NCBI RefSeq assembly: GCF_000520975.1
Contig: NZ_JACB01000050.1
Location: 1 to 64,000, forward strand
Direction: 5' to 3'
Length of the DNA: 64,000 nt
Source of the DNA: Aquimarina megaterium XH134
Lineage (GTDB): Bacteria > Bacteroidota > Bacteroidia > Flavobacteriales > Flavobacteriaceae
The translations under genes and the position numbers were made by a program. The notes below the pieces were generated by a model, which saw only the letters and a program-made list of their open reading frames with translations, was not told the DNA's origin and did no database searches. Shown piece by piece: positions 26,380 through 34,965 of the stretch; within the stretch, counting starts at the first letter, position 1, and the number at the start of each line of letters is the position of its first letter.

Positions 26380-27195
26380 CTATACGGCTACATCATATTC
26401 ACGAAGAGCATCATTAAGTGAAGTTTTCTTGTCTGTACTTTCCTTACGTTTTCCAATAATTAAAGCGCAAGGTACATTAAATTCTCCAGCAGCAAATTTC
26501 TTTGTATAACTTCCTGGGATTACAACAGATCCAGCAGGAACAATTCCTTTTCTTTCTACAGGAGTATTTCCTGTAACATCAATGATCTTGGTAGACGCTG
26601 TTAATACTACATTAGCACCTAACACAGCTTCTTTTTCTACTCGAACTCCTTCAACTACAATACATCTAGATCCTATAAATGCATTGTCCTCTATAATTAC
26701 AGGAGCAGCCTGTAATGGCTCTAAAACACCACCAATGCCAACACCACCACTAAGATGAACATTTTTTCCTATTTGAGCACAGCTACCCACAGTTGCCCAT
26801 GTATCTACCATAGTTCCTTGATCTACATAGGCTCCTATATTTACATAGCTAGGCATTAAGATAGTGCCAGGAGAGATGTAAGCACCGTGACGTGCAACAG
26901 CATTAGGAACTACGCGAATTCCTTTGGCTTCATATCCTTTTTTTAATGGAATTTTATCGTGATATTCAAAAATTCCGGCTTCTAGAGTTTCCATTTTTTG
27001 AATAGGAAAATATAGTACTACTCCTTTTTTTACCCATTCATTTACTTGCCAGCCACCTTCTACAGGTTCTGCAACTCTAAGTTTTCCAGAGTCCAATAAG
27101 TTAATTATTTCACGTATTGCACTTTGCGTATTTGATTCTTTTAAAAGCTCTCTGTTTTCCCAGGCTTTTTCTATGGTTTCTTTTAGTTGGTTCAT
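26380..27195 (-). CDS. dapD: 2,3,4,5-tetrahydropyridine-2,6-dicarboxylate N-succinyltransferase
   Basis: 271 residues, the normal DapD length. It transfers succinyl from succinyl-CoA to tetrahydrodipicolinate in the lysine/diaminopimelate pathway. Residues about 100-215 are a left-handed beta-helix of hexapeptides (VARHGAYISPGTILMPSYVN, GSCAQIGKNVHLSGGVGIGG, VIIEDNAFIGSRCIVVEGV), and the N-terminal helical domain has LLDSGKLRVAEPVEGGW. The C-terminal PCALIIGKRKESTDKKTSLN is family-typical. It is divergent from ruvX. Confidence 0.96.
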   Translation of the reverse strand: MNQLKETIEKAWENRELLKESNTQSAIREIINLLDSGKLRVAEPVEGGWQVNEWVKKGVVLYFPIQKMETLEAGIFEYHDKIPLKKGYEAKGIRVVPNAVARHGAYISPGTILMPSYVNIGAYVDQGTMVDTWATVGSCAQIGKNVHLSGGVGIGGVLEPLQAAPVIIEDNAFIGSRCIVVEGVRVEKEAVLGANVVLTASTKIIDVTGNTPVERKGIVPAGSVVIPGSYTKKFAAGEFNVPCALIIGKRKESTDKKTSLNDALREYDVAV

Positions 27196-27301
27196 CGAAT
27201 AAAAAATTTTGGTAAAGATAACAGCTTCCTTTGAAAAAAGTATCTATTATAGATATTTTAGGAAACCATTAATAAATAAGTGTCGTTTTGTAATAATATT
27301 A

Positions 27302-27309
27302 TATTTTTG
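27302..27309 (+). promoter_or_regulatory. Promoter -7 box TATTTTTG for ruvX
   Basis: TATTTTTG fits TAnnTTTG and ends 12 nt before the ATG at 27322. A TTTG lies 11 nt upstream (27287-27290), closer than the usual -33 spacing. The box falls inside the reading frame that would extend to an ATG at 27280, which argues for the 27322 start. Confidence 0.5.
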
Positions 27310-27321
27310 CAAAAAAAAGGA

Positions 27322-27732
27322 ATGCCACGGATTTTAGCGATTGATTATGGAGGAAAACGTTGCGGGATTGCAGTTACAGATGAATTGCAGATTATCGCTT
27401 CTGGGTTGACTACTGTCGATACTGGTGATTTATTGTTATGGTTAAAGGATTATGTGTCTAAGGAAGAGGTCGAGCTTTTTATAGTAGGAGAACCTAAAAG
27501 GTTGCATGGAGAAGCTTCAGAAAGCGAACAGTTAATTTTACCTTTTTTAGAGAAATTGAATAAATTACTTCCAGATATTCCTGTAAAAAGAATTGATGAA
27601 CGCTTTACCTCTAAAATTGCTTTTGATACAATGATAGCTAGTGGTATTTCAAAAAAGAAAAGAAGAGATAAAGCATTAGTAGATCAGATTAGTGCGACGA
27701 TTATACTGCAAGATTATTTGTATAATCGATAA
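27322..27732 (+). CDS. ruvX: Holliday junction resolvase-like protein RuvX (YqgF)
   Basis: 136 residues from the ATG at 27322, which gives MPRILAIDYGGKRCGIAV, the standard N-terminus; 14 more codons upstream would overlap the promoter. It has an RNase H-like fold with the acidic DYGGKRCG (residues 8-15), FIVGEPKRLHGEASESE (about 54-70) and DERFTSKIAF (about 92-101), and a terminal ALVDQISATIILQDYL. The family is implicated in pre-16S rRNA 5' processing and/or Holliday junction resolution. It is followed by def after 24 bp. Confidence 0.93.
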   Translation: MPRILAIDYGGKRCGIAVTDELQIIASGLTTVDTGDLLLWLKDYVSKEEVELFIVGEPKRLHGEASESEQLILPFLEKLNKLLPDIPVKRIDERFTSKIAFDTMIASGISKKKRRDKALVDQISATIILQDYLYNR

Positions 27733-27756
27733 ATAATTAGAAATAAGAAATAAAAT

Positions 27757-28347
27757 ATGATACTTCCCATTGTAGCATACGGAGATCCGGTATTGAAGAA
27801 AAAAGGAAAAGAGATAACCAAAGATTATCCCAAATTATCAGAATTGCTGGATAATATGTTTAAGACCATGTATAATGCACATGGAGTAGGGTTAGCAGCT
27901 CCACAGATTGGACTTCCTATTCGATTATTTATTGTTGATGCAGAACCCTTTTCTGAAGATGAAGAATTATCTAAAGAAGAAGCAGATCGGTTAAAGAATT
28001 TTAAAAAAGTATTTATTAATGCTACTATTTTAGAAGAAACAGGTGAGGAGTGGGCTTTTGCCGAAGGATGTTTAAGCATTCCTGAAATACGAGAGGATGT
28101 ATTTCGTAATGAAACTATAAAAATTCACTATTTTGATGAGAATTTTGTAGAGCATACCGAGACTTATGGCGGGCTGGCAGCAAGAGTAATTCAGCATGAA
28201 TATGATCATATCGAAGGTGTTTTATTCACAGACAAACTATCGAGCCTTAAAAAGCGTTTAATAAAAGGGAAACTGGCAAATATTTCTAAAGGGAAAATTA
28301 ATTCAGAATACAGAATGCGATTCCCTTTACTAAAAAAAGGTAGGTAA
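27757..28347 (+). CDS. def: Peptide deformylase
   Basis: 196 residues. It removes formyl from the N-terminal methionine of new proteins; an Fe/Zn enzyme. All three motifs are present: GVGLAAPQIG (motif I, about 43-52), EGCLSIPE (motif II with the metal Cys, about 104-111) and QHEYDHIEG (motif III HExxH, about 146-154). The length is within the usual 165-200. It is probably co-transcribed with ruvX. Confidence 0.96.
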   Translation: MILPIVAYGDPVLKKKGKEITKDYPKLSELLDNMFKTMYNAHGVGLAAPQIGLPIRLFIVDAEPFSEDEELSKEEADRLKNFKKVFINATILEETGEEWAFAEGCLSIPEIREDVFRNETIKIHYFDENFVEHTETYGGLAARVIQHEYDHIEGVLFTDKLSSLKKRLIKGKLANISKGKINSEYRMRFPLLKKGR

Positions 28348-28553
28348 TCACAGGCTACTTTTAATATTTATGTTGGTTAAATGTTTGATTTTTTAAAACG
28401 AACTACTGATATTTGCCAACTTTGTGAGGAAGATGAACAAGCTTTAAAAATTTTAATAGTAATTGAAATAATTGGCGTGTAAATTCCTTATCGATCTGCG
28501 TTAATACAGGTCTGATCTTTAAAAAGAAATATATCATAAATAGATAAAAATAT

Positions 28554-28976
28554 ATGAGCTTAGATAAAATATTAGCAATTTCGGGTAAACCTGGTTTATA
28601 TGAGTTAAAAACTCAAACTCGAAGTGGATTTTTAGCAGAATCTTTATTAGATGGAAAAAGGTTATCGGTAAGTATAAGACACAATGTAAGTGTGCTTAGC
28701 GAAATTGCAATTTATACATTTACAGAAGAAGTTCCCTTACGAGAAATCTTTAAAAAGATTTTTGAAAAAGAAAATGGCGAAAAAGCTATAAGTCACAAAG
28801 AATCTAAAGACAAATTAGAAGCTTATTTTAGCGAAGTGCTACCAGATTATGATGAGGATAGAGTGTATGCTAGCGATATGAAAAAAGTAATTCAATGGTA
28901 TAATATTTTACAATCCAAAGGATTAACAGATTTTGATGAAATAGAAGAAGAGAAAGTTACTGAAGAAGAAGAATAA
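28554..28976 (+). CDS. DUF5606 domain-containing protein
   Basis: 140 residues. MSLDKILAISGKPGLYELKT, TRSGFLAESLLDGKRLSVS and the following HNVSVLSEIAIYTFTEEVPL match the small Bacteroidota-specific DUF5606 family. It is cytoplasmic with a beta-rich N-terminus, a helical C-terminus (YASDMKKVIQWYNILQSKGL) and an acidic tail. The function is unknown; the family usually lies next to def and ruvX, as here. A strong terminator follows. Confidence 0.9.
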   Translation: MSLDKILAISGKPGLYELKTQTRSGFLAESLLDGKRLSVSIRHNVSVLSEIAIYTFTEEVPLREIFKKIFEKENGEKAISHKESKDKLEAYFSEVLPDYDEDRVYASDMKKVIQWYNILQSKGLTDFDEIEEEKVTEEEE

Positions 28977-28995
28977 GAACATAATTTTTTATAAT

Positions 28996-29029
28996 AAAAT
29001 CCTGTCGTGAGGCAGGATTTTATTTTTTT
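28996..29029 (+). terminator. Terminator after the DUF5606 gene
   Basis: AAAATCCTG (28996-29004) and CAGGATTTT (29013-29021) form a hairpin with an 8-nt loop, then a T-rich tail. It lies 20 bp after the stop codon. Confidence 0.85.
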
Positions 29030-29133
29030 ATATATGTTGTGAATTCATTTTCAAATTTTTAAGTTGTTGAAGGAATATGGATAAGTTACATAATATTGAT
29101 CGATTTTCGATGTATGATTTGATGACTTCTTTG

Positions 29134-29141
29134 TATTTTTG
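29134..29141 (+). promoter_or_regulatory. Promoter -7 box TATTTTTG for pyrG
   Basis: TATTTTTG fits TAnnTTTG, 40 nt before the pyrG ATG and after the terminator at 28996. A TTTG at 29118-29121 is present, but only 12 nt upstream. Confidence 0.45.
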
Positions 29142-29181
29142 CGCAAAATTTTAATACAATCTTACTAAATATTTAGTTTAC

Positions 29182-30822
29182 ATGGCTAATACCAAATATG
29201 TTTTTGTAACCGGAGGTGTGTCTTCTTCTTTAGGAAAGGGGATTATAGCAGCTTCTCTGGCAAAATTATTACAAGCAAGAGGATACAGGGTTACAATTCA
29301 GAAACTGGATCCATATATTAATGTTGATCCGGGAACCTTGAATCCATATGAACATGGTGAATGCTATGTAACCGACGATGGAGCAGAAACTGATCTTGAT
29401 CTGGGGCATTATGAGCGTTTTCTGAACACGCCAACCTCTCAAGCCAATAATGTAACTACAGGAAGAATATATCAAAGTGTTATTCAAAAAGAAAGAAGAG
29501 GAGAATTTTTAGGAAAAACAGTTCAGGTTGTTCCGCACATTACAAACGAAATAAAGGAAAGAATACAGATTCTGGGTAAAAGCGGATCCTACGATATTGT
29601 AATTACCGAAATAGGAGGAACCGTTGGTGATATAGAGTCTTTACCGTATATAGAAGCTGTACGTCAATTAAAATGGGAACTTGGGGATACTAATGCTTTA
29701 GTGATTCATTTAACTTTAATTCCATATCTTTCTGCAGCTGGAGAGTTAAAAACAAAGCCTACTCAGCATAGTGTGAAAACATTGATGGAAAGTGGGATCA
29801 AAGCAGATATTTTGGTATGTAGAACCGAGCATGAACTCTCTGATGATTTACGTAAAAAACTAGCGCTTTTTTGTAATGTTAGACAAGAAGCAGTAATACA
29901 ATCTATAGATGCATCTACAATTTATGATGTACCTAATCTAATGTTAGAAGAAGGTCTGGATAAAGTAGTTCTTAGACAACTGGTACTTCAAGATGATGAT
30001 ACTCCGGATTTAGAAAACTGGAATAAATTTTTGCAGAGGCATAAAAATCCAAAATGCCAGGTCACTATTGGACTTATAGGTAAATATGTAGAACTACAAG
30101 ATTCTTATAAATCGATTTTAGAAGCTTTCATTCATGCAGGTGCAGAAAATGAAGTGAAAGTAAATGTGGTAAGTATACATTCTGAGTATATTACTAACGA
30201 TACAATAGAAAATGAAATAGCTCACTTAGATGGTATTTTGGTAGCACCGGGATTTGGTGAACGTGGGACAGAAGGAAAAATAAAAGCAGTGCAATTTGCT
30301 AGAGAAAATAAACTCCCATTTTTTGGAATTTGTTTAGGAATGCAAATGGCAGTTATTGAGTATTCTCGTAATGTTATGGGAATTAAAGAAGCTTCTTCTG
30401 TAGAAGTAGATGAAAATACTCTACATCCAGTAATTGATATTATGGAAGAGCAAAAGAATATTACCGATATGGGAGGTACTATGCGATTAGGTTCTTGGGA
30501 TTGTGAATTGAAAGAAAACAGTAAAGTGTTTGAAGCATACGGGAAATCTATGATAGCCGAACGCCATCGCCATAGGTATGAATATAATAATAATTATAAA
30601 GAACAATTAGAAAAAGCAGGACTTAGTACTACAGGGGTTAATCCAAAAACTGGATTGGTAGAAATTGTAGAGATCCCAGATCATCCTTGGTTTGTTGGGG
30701 TTCAATACCATCCAGAGTATAAGAGTACAGTTGCAAACCCACATCCTTTGTTTATTGCTTTTATAAGAGCCGCTGTAGAATATTCAAAAAGTGATAAGAG
30801 TGCCAAAGTGTCACAAGGATAG
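29182..30822 (+). CDS. pyrG: CTP synthase
   Basis: 546 residues, full length. It makes CTP from UTP, ATP and glutamine. The N-terminal synthetase domain has KYVFVTGGVSSSLGKGI (residues 4-20), the Mg/ATP loops YINVDPGTLNPYEHGE and TEIGGTVGDIESLP; the C-terminal class I glutaminase domain has FGICLGMQ (Cys about 383) and the catalytic HPE in GVQYHPEYKS (about 518-527). It begins after its own -7 box and is followed by a hairpin before yidC. Confidence 0.97.
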   Translation: MANTKYVFVTGGVSSSLGKGIIAASLAKLLQARGYRVTIQKLDPYINVDPGTLNPYEHGECYVTDDGAETDLDLGHYERFLNTPTSQANNVTTGRIYQSVIQKERRGEFLGKTVQVVPHITNEIKERIQILGKSGSYDIVITEIGGTVGDIESLPYIEAVRQLKWELGDTNALVIHLTLIPYLSAAGELKTKPTQHSVKTLMESGIKADILVCRTEHELSDDLRKKLALFCNVRQEAVIQSIDASTIYDVPNLMLEEGLDKVVLRQLVLQDDDTPDLENWNKFLQRHKNPKCQVTIGLIGKYVELQDSYKSILEAFIHAGAENEVKVNVVSIHSEYITNDTIENEIAHLDGILVAPGFGERGTEGKIKAVQFARENKLPFFGICLGMQMAVIEYSRNVMGIKEASSVEVDENTLHPVIDIMEEQKNITDMGGTMRLGSWDCELKENSKVFEAYGKSMIAERHRHRYEYNNNYKEQLEKAGLSTTGVNPKTGLVEIVEIPDHPWFVGVQYHPEYKSTVANPHPLFIAFIRAAVEYSKSDKSAKVSQG

Positions 30823-30866
30823 TAATTGGCTAGATAATTGACAACAAAATAACAATATATAATTCT

Positions 30867-30902
30867 AAAAGCCTTTCTGAGATATCAGATAAAGGCTTTT
30901 TA
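30867..30902 (+). terminator. Terminator-like hairpin between pyrG and yidC
   Basis: AAAAGCCTTT (30867-30876) and AAAGGCTTTT (30891-30900) pair; the 14-nt loop holds a further CTGA/TCAG pair. It ends 13 nt before the yidC start codon, so it could act as a leaky terminator or as a leader structure for yidC. Confidence 0.7.
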
Positions 30903-30913
30903 TACATCAATAC

Positions 30914-32800
30914 ATGGAAGAAAAGAAATTTGATCTTAATTCGATAATTGGATTTGCACTTATTTTTGGAATCATCGTTTGGATGTTCTACCTAAATCAA
31001 CCAACTCCAGAAGAAATTGAGGCAGAAAAAGCTAAAAAAGAACAGTTAGAGTCAGAGACAAAAACAGACAAGGAAAAAACTACAGATTTTGTAAAAGAAA
31101 GCGAAGCTATCATAGCAAATCCATTAGATTCGGTTGCATTATCTAATGCAAAATCGCAATTAGGAGCATTTTCGTATTCTGCTAGTTTACCTTCGGCCAA
31201 AGATGAATTCACCAAGATTGAGAATGAAGTTTTGAGCCTTAAAGTAAATAATAGAGGAGGGTATATCTCTGAAGCATTATTAAAAAACTTTAAAACCTAT
31301 GATTCGGTTCCTGTTTATCTGATTAAGGACGGGAAAAATGCTTCTTTCAATATTAATTTTGGAACTACAGATAATAGAATCTTAAATACAAAAGATTTAT
31401 TCTTTGAACCTACGGTAACCAAAAATGGAGAGAATACAATCTTATCTATGAAACTAAAGGTTTCGAACACCAAATTTCTAGAATATCGATATGAACTGAA
31501 ACCAGATGAGTATATGGTTGATTTTACAGTTCGATCTCAAGGGTTACAACAAGTAATTAATAGTAGTCAAACAGTAAACCTGGATTGGAAACTTCAGGGG
31601 ATAAGACATGCTAAAAGCGCAACATATGAAAATCGATATACCGAGGTTTTATATGAATATGATGGTGATAAAGATGACTATTTAGGGCAAGGAGAGTTTG
31701 CAGATGACGAAGAGCAAGATGTGAGTTGGATAGCTTTTAAACAACATTTCTTTACTTCTGTGCTGCTAACAGATACTCCATTCAAAAAAGCATCTTTTAC
31801 TTCTAAAAATATAGCAAACTCAAGCGAGTTGGATGATAAAGATATAAAAGTAACCAAAGAATTTTCTGCCTCTATGCCTTTAGAGCTACAAGGAGGAGAA
31901 CTTAATTATTCAATGGATTGGTATTATGGTCCTACTGATTATAGAATTTTAAATACTTATGAGCGTAATCTTGATGAGATAGTACCTCTAGGTTGGGGAA
32001 TTTTTGGGATAATAAATAAGTATTTGTTTATACCGTTTTTTGCATTTTTAAGTGGTTTTCTGCCTTATGGGATCGCTATTATTGTGATGACCATTATTGT
32101 ACGTATCATTTTATCTCCCGTTACGTACAAGTCATATTTATCACAGGCTAAAATGAAAGTTTTACGACCAGAGATTACAGAAATTAACGAAAAACATAAG
32201 GATAATGCGATGAAGAGGCAACAAGAAACAATGGCTCTTTATGGCAAAGCAGGGGTTAACCCGATGAGCGGTTGTTTACCTGCGGTAATGCAGATTCCTG
32301 TTTTTTATGCCTTATTCAATTTCTTCCCAAGTGCATTTCAATTACGACAAAAAAGTTTCTTGTGGGCAGATGATTTATCTAGTTATGATACTATAGCAGA
32401 GCTGCCATTTACTATACCTTTTTATGGAGATCATATCAGTTTGTTTCCTATACTGGCATCGGTAGCTATTTTTATCTACATGATGATGACTACAGGGCAA
32501 ACAATGCAAACACAACAACCAGGGATGCCTAATATGAAATTTATTATGTATTTATCTCCATTAATGATGTTGTTTTTCTTTAATAACTATGCAAGTGGTT
32601 TATCATTGTACTATTTTATTTCTAACCTAATTACTATAGGGATTATGTTAGTCATTAAAAATGTAATTATTGATGAAGATAAGATTCATGCCAAGATTCA
32701 AGAAAATAAGAAGAAACCTAAGAAACAAGGTAAGTTTCAGAAAAAAATGAAGGAATTAATGGAACAGGCAGAACAACAACAAAAGACAAAAAAGAAATAA
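30914..32800 (+). CDS. yidC: Membrane protein insertase YidC
   Basis: 628 residues. Inner-membrane insertase, alone or with SecYEG. The N-terminal span (IIGFALIFGIIVWMFYLN) is followed by a charged linker, a large periplasmic beta-supersandwich domain (about 75-350), then the five-span core: IPFFAFLSGFLPYGIAIIVM, the cytoplasmic helical hairpin (SYLSQAKMKVLRPEITEINE), and VNPMSGCLPAVMQIPVFYAL. The catalytic Arg of the groove is in VRIILSPVTYKSYL. The C-terminal tail is very basic, as expected for ribosome contact. Confidence 0.96.
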   Translation: MEEKKFDLNSIIGFALIFGIIVWMFYLNQPTPEEIEAEKAKKEQLESETKTDKEKTTDFVKESEAIIANPLDSVALSNAKSQLGAFSYSASLPSAKDEFTKIENEVLSLKVNNRGGYISEALLKNFKTYDSVPVYLIKDGKNASFNINFGTTDNRILNTKDLFFEPTVTKNGENTILSMKLKVSNTKFLEYRYELKPDEYMVDFTVRSQGLQQVINSSQTVNLDWKLQGIRHAKSATYENRYTEVLYEYDGDKDDYLGQGEFADDEEQDVSWIAFKQHFFTSVLLTDTPFKKASFTSKNIANSSELDDKDIKVTKEFSASMPLELQGGELNYSMDWYYGPTDYRILNTYERNLDEIVPLGWGIFGIINKYLFIPFFAFLSGFLPYGIAIIVMTIIVRIILSPVTYKSYLSQAKMKVLRPEITEINEKHKDNAMKRQQETMALYGKAGVNPMSGCLPAVMQIPVFYALFNFFPSAFQLRQKSFLWADDLSSYDTIAELPFTIPFYGDHISLFPILASVAIFIYMMMTTGQTMQTQQPGMPNMKFIMYLSPLMMLFFFNNYASGLSLYYFISNLITIGIMLVIKNVIIDEDKIHAKIQENKKKPKKQGKFQKKMKELMEQAEQQQKTKKK

Positions 32801-32822
32801 CCTTAATGTTCATATATTTTAG

Positions 32823-32852
32823 AAAAGCTCCTGAATAAGGAGCTTTTTTTTA
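32823..32852 (+). terminator. Terminator after yidC
   Basis: AAAAGCTCCT (32823-32832) and AGGAGCTTTT (32838-32847) form a 10-bp stem with a 5-nt loop, followed by T residues. It lies 23 bp after the yidC stop. Confidence 0.9.
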
Positions 32853-32947
32853 ATTTAACCTTCGTTTTGTGAATTTGATTTTATATTATTGGTATACTTT
32901 TTGGAGATTAGATTTGTTGAAATAATGTCCCAAATTAAATTGTAGTT

Positions 32948-33637
32948 ATGCGAAGTATATTTTTATTTTGTAGTTTATCTTTTCTTGTATGTTGCTCTGT
33001 TTTAGGTCAAAAATATAATGCATTTGATGCTAATGGTAAACGGCATGGTAAATGGCAAAAAAAATACAAAGATAGCGACCAGCTTCGCTATGAAGGAAAA
33101 TTTGATCACGGAAAAGAAATAGGAGAATTTAAATTTTACAAACCTATTAATGGGGAGTTTCCTACTGCAATTAAAACGTTCTCAAAAGATAACGATACAG
33201 TTGGCGTTAAATACTTTACTCAAAAAGGGAAAGTAATAAGTGAGGGTCAGATGATTGGTAAAAACCGAATAGGAATATGGAAATATTACCATAAAGGATC
33301 TGATAAGATTATGATGACCGAACAATACCAATCTGGAAAATTAGAAGGAGAACAACTTACCTATTTTGAAAATGGCCAGTTAACCGAAAAAGCTCTGTAT
33401 ATCAATGGCAAGCAAAACGGAAAAAGAATTATGTATTCTGATACAGGTGTGATCATAAAAGAATTTACCTATGAAAATGACCAGTTACATGGGATTACTA
33501 AGTATTATGATACAAACGGAATATTGATTATCGAAGGAAATTATAAAAGAGGACGTAAAGATGGTATGTGGAACTACTATAAAGAAGGAAAACTCTCTGA
33601 ACAAAAATTATTTCCGGTTCAAAAAAGAGGGTTTTAG
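32948..33637 (+). CDS. Secreted MORN-like/YwqK-repeat protein
   Basis: 229 residues. A signal peptide (MRSIFLFCSLSFLVCCSVLG) precedes repeated MORN/YwqK-like units: NGKRHGKWQKKY (about 29-40), YEGKFDHGKEIGEFKFY, MIGKNRIGIWKYYHKG, YQSGKLEGEQLTYFENGQL, and YKRGRKDGMWNYYKEGKL at the end. Such proteins are often labelled toxin-antitoxin YwqK-family antitoxins, but here there is a signal peptide and no toxin partner, so that label should not be taken literally. It is probably periplasmic or outer-membrane associated; its function is unknown. Confidence 0.85.
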   Translation: MRSIFLFCSLSFLVCCSVLGQKYNAFDANGKRHGKWQKKYKDSDQLRYEGKFDHGKEIGEFKFYKPINGEFPTAIKTFSKDNDTVGVKYFTQKGKVISEGQMIGKNRIGIWKYYHKGSDKIMMTEQYQSGKLEGEQLTYFENGQLTEKALYINGKQNGKRIMYSDTGVIIKEFTYENDQLHGITKYYDTNGILIIEGNYKRGRKDGMWNYYKEGKLSEQKLFPVQKRGF

Positions 33638-33675
33638 GATTGATATATAAAATACCATTATAGATAAAACCATAA

Positions 33676-33701
33676 AGCATTGCACTAGCATTGCTTTTTT
33701 T
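33676..33701 (+). terminator. Terminator before mnmA
   Basis: AAGCATTGC and GCATTGCTT flank ACTA (33676-33696), giving an 8-bp stem with one T-T mismatch, followed by TTTTTT. It ends the transcript of the MORN-like gene. Confidence 0.7.
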
Positions 33702-33707
33702 ATTTAT

Positions 33708-33715
33708 TACTTTTG
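33708..33715 (+). promoter_or_regulatory. Promoter -7 box TACTTTTG for mnmA
   Basis: TACTTTTG fits TAnnTTTG, 35 nt before the ATG at 33751, directly after the terminator of the preceding gene. A TTG at 33691-33693 is a possible -33 with a short (14-nt) spacing. Confidence 0.5.
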
Positions 33716-33750
33716 CATAAAAATTTTAAAGATTAAATACAGCATTTTTG

Positions 33751-34938
33751 ATGAAGAGAGTAATCGTAGGATTATCGGGTGGAGTTGATTCTAGTGTAGC
33801 CGCATATTTACTTAAAGAACAGGGGTATGAAGTTATTGGCTTGTTTATGAAAAACTGGCATGATGACTCGGTTACAATATCTGATGAATGCCCTTGGTTA
33901 GATGATAGTAATGATGCATTATTGGTAGCAGAAAAATTAGGAATACCATTTCAGACTGTTGATCTTAGTGAAGAGTATAAGGAACGTATAGTTGATTATA
34001 TGTTCAATGAATATGAGAAAGGACGTACACCAAATCCGGATGTATTATGTAATCGTGAAATCAAATTTGATGTTTTCCTAAAAATTGCATTATCGCTTGG
34101 AGCAGATTATGTAGCTACAGGACATTATTGTAGAAAAGATACTATTATAAAAGAAGGAAAAGAAGTATATCGTTTATTAGAAGGAAAAGACCCTAATAAA
34201 GATCAATCTTATTTTTTATGTCAACTATCTCAGGAACAACTGGCAAAAACACTTTTTCCTGTAGGTGAATTACTGAAACCCGAAGTTAGAGATATTGCCA
34301 AAGCGCAAGGCTTAGCAACTGCAAATAAAAAGGACTCTCAGGGATTATGCTTTATTGGGAAAGTTAGACTGCCAGAATTTCTTCAACAAAAATTACAACC
34401 AAAACAAGGAAATATTATTGAAATATCTCCTTCAGAAAAAAAATACCAACGAGAACGCCCTCAATTTGTATCCAAAAGAGACGAATTAGAGTTTTTATCT
34501 AACAAATATACGTATGATATTAATGATGGTAAGGTAGTAGGAAAACATCAGGGTGCACATTTTTATACTAAAGGACAACGTAAAGGTTTGGCGGTTGGAG
34601 GTACTCCAGAACCACTTTTCGTAATAGAAACCGATGTAGAAACGAATACTATTTATACAGGTCAGGGAAAAAAACATCCTGGATTATATAGAAAAGCTTT
34701 GTTTATAGCTATAGAAGAGCTGCATTGGGTGAGAGATGATCTTAAATTAATGATAGATGAAGAGCTAGAAGTAATGGCGAGAATTCGATATAGACAACCA
34801 TTAGAGAAAGCTACATTGTATAGGGTTGATTCTGGAGTATATGTGGTTTTTGAAAATGATCAAAGCGCAATAACCGAAGGTCAATTTGTAGCATGGTATA
34901 TCGAAGATGAATTAGTTGGGTCTGGAGTAATCTCATAA
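33751..34938 (+). CDS. mnmA: tRNA-specific 2-thiouridylase MnmA
   Basis: 395 residues from ATG 33751 (a TTG just before it is in frame but unnecessary). It forms 2-thiouridine at tRNA position 34 (Lys, Glu, Gln). The PP-loop is VIVGLSGGVDSSVAAYLL (residues 3-20), catalytic cysteines in NPDVLCNREIKF (about 96-107) and DSQGLCFIGKVRLPEFL (about 195-211), and YVATGHYCRK. A C-terminal beta-barrel has YRQPLEKATLY and DQSAITEGQFVAWY. The length is slightly above the roughly 360 of E. coli MnmA because of an internal extension near residues 225-260. Confidence 0.95.
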   Translation: MKRVIVGLSGGVDSSVAAYLLKEQGYEVIGLFMKNWHDDSVTISDECPWLDDSNDALLVAEKLGIPFQTVDLSEEYKERIVDYMFNEYEKGRTPNPDVLCNREIKFDVFLKIALSLGADYVATGHYCRKDTIIKEGKEVYRLLEGKDPNKDQSYFLCQLSQEQLAKTLFPVGELLKPEVRDIAKAQGLATANKKDSQGLCFIGKVRLPEFLQQKLQPKQGNIIEISPSEKKYQRERPQFVSKRDELEFLSNKYTYDINDGKVVGKHQGAHFYTKGQRKGLAVGGTPEPLFVIETDVETNTIYTGQGKKHPGLYRKALFIAIEELHWVRDDLKLMIDEELEVMARIRYRQPLEKATLYRVDSGVYVVFENDQSAITEGQFVAWYIEDELVGSGVIS

Positions 34939-34965
34939 AAATTAAACTACACATATTTATATAGT

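Noticed and set aside
28381..28482. 33-codon open frame between def and the DUF5606 gene (starts MFDFLKRTTDICQLC, contains a CxxC)
   Set aside because: It is too short and unsupported, without a clear start signal or known family; such short frames are expected in AT-rich gaps.
32948..33637. Toxin-antitoxin locus suggested by the YwqK antitoxin label
   Set aside because: The protein has a signal peptide and no toxin gene is adjacent; MORN-like repeats alone do not make an antitoxin.
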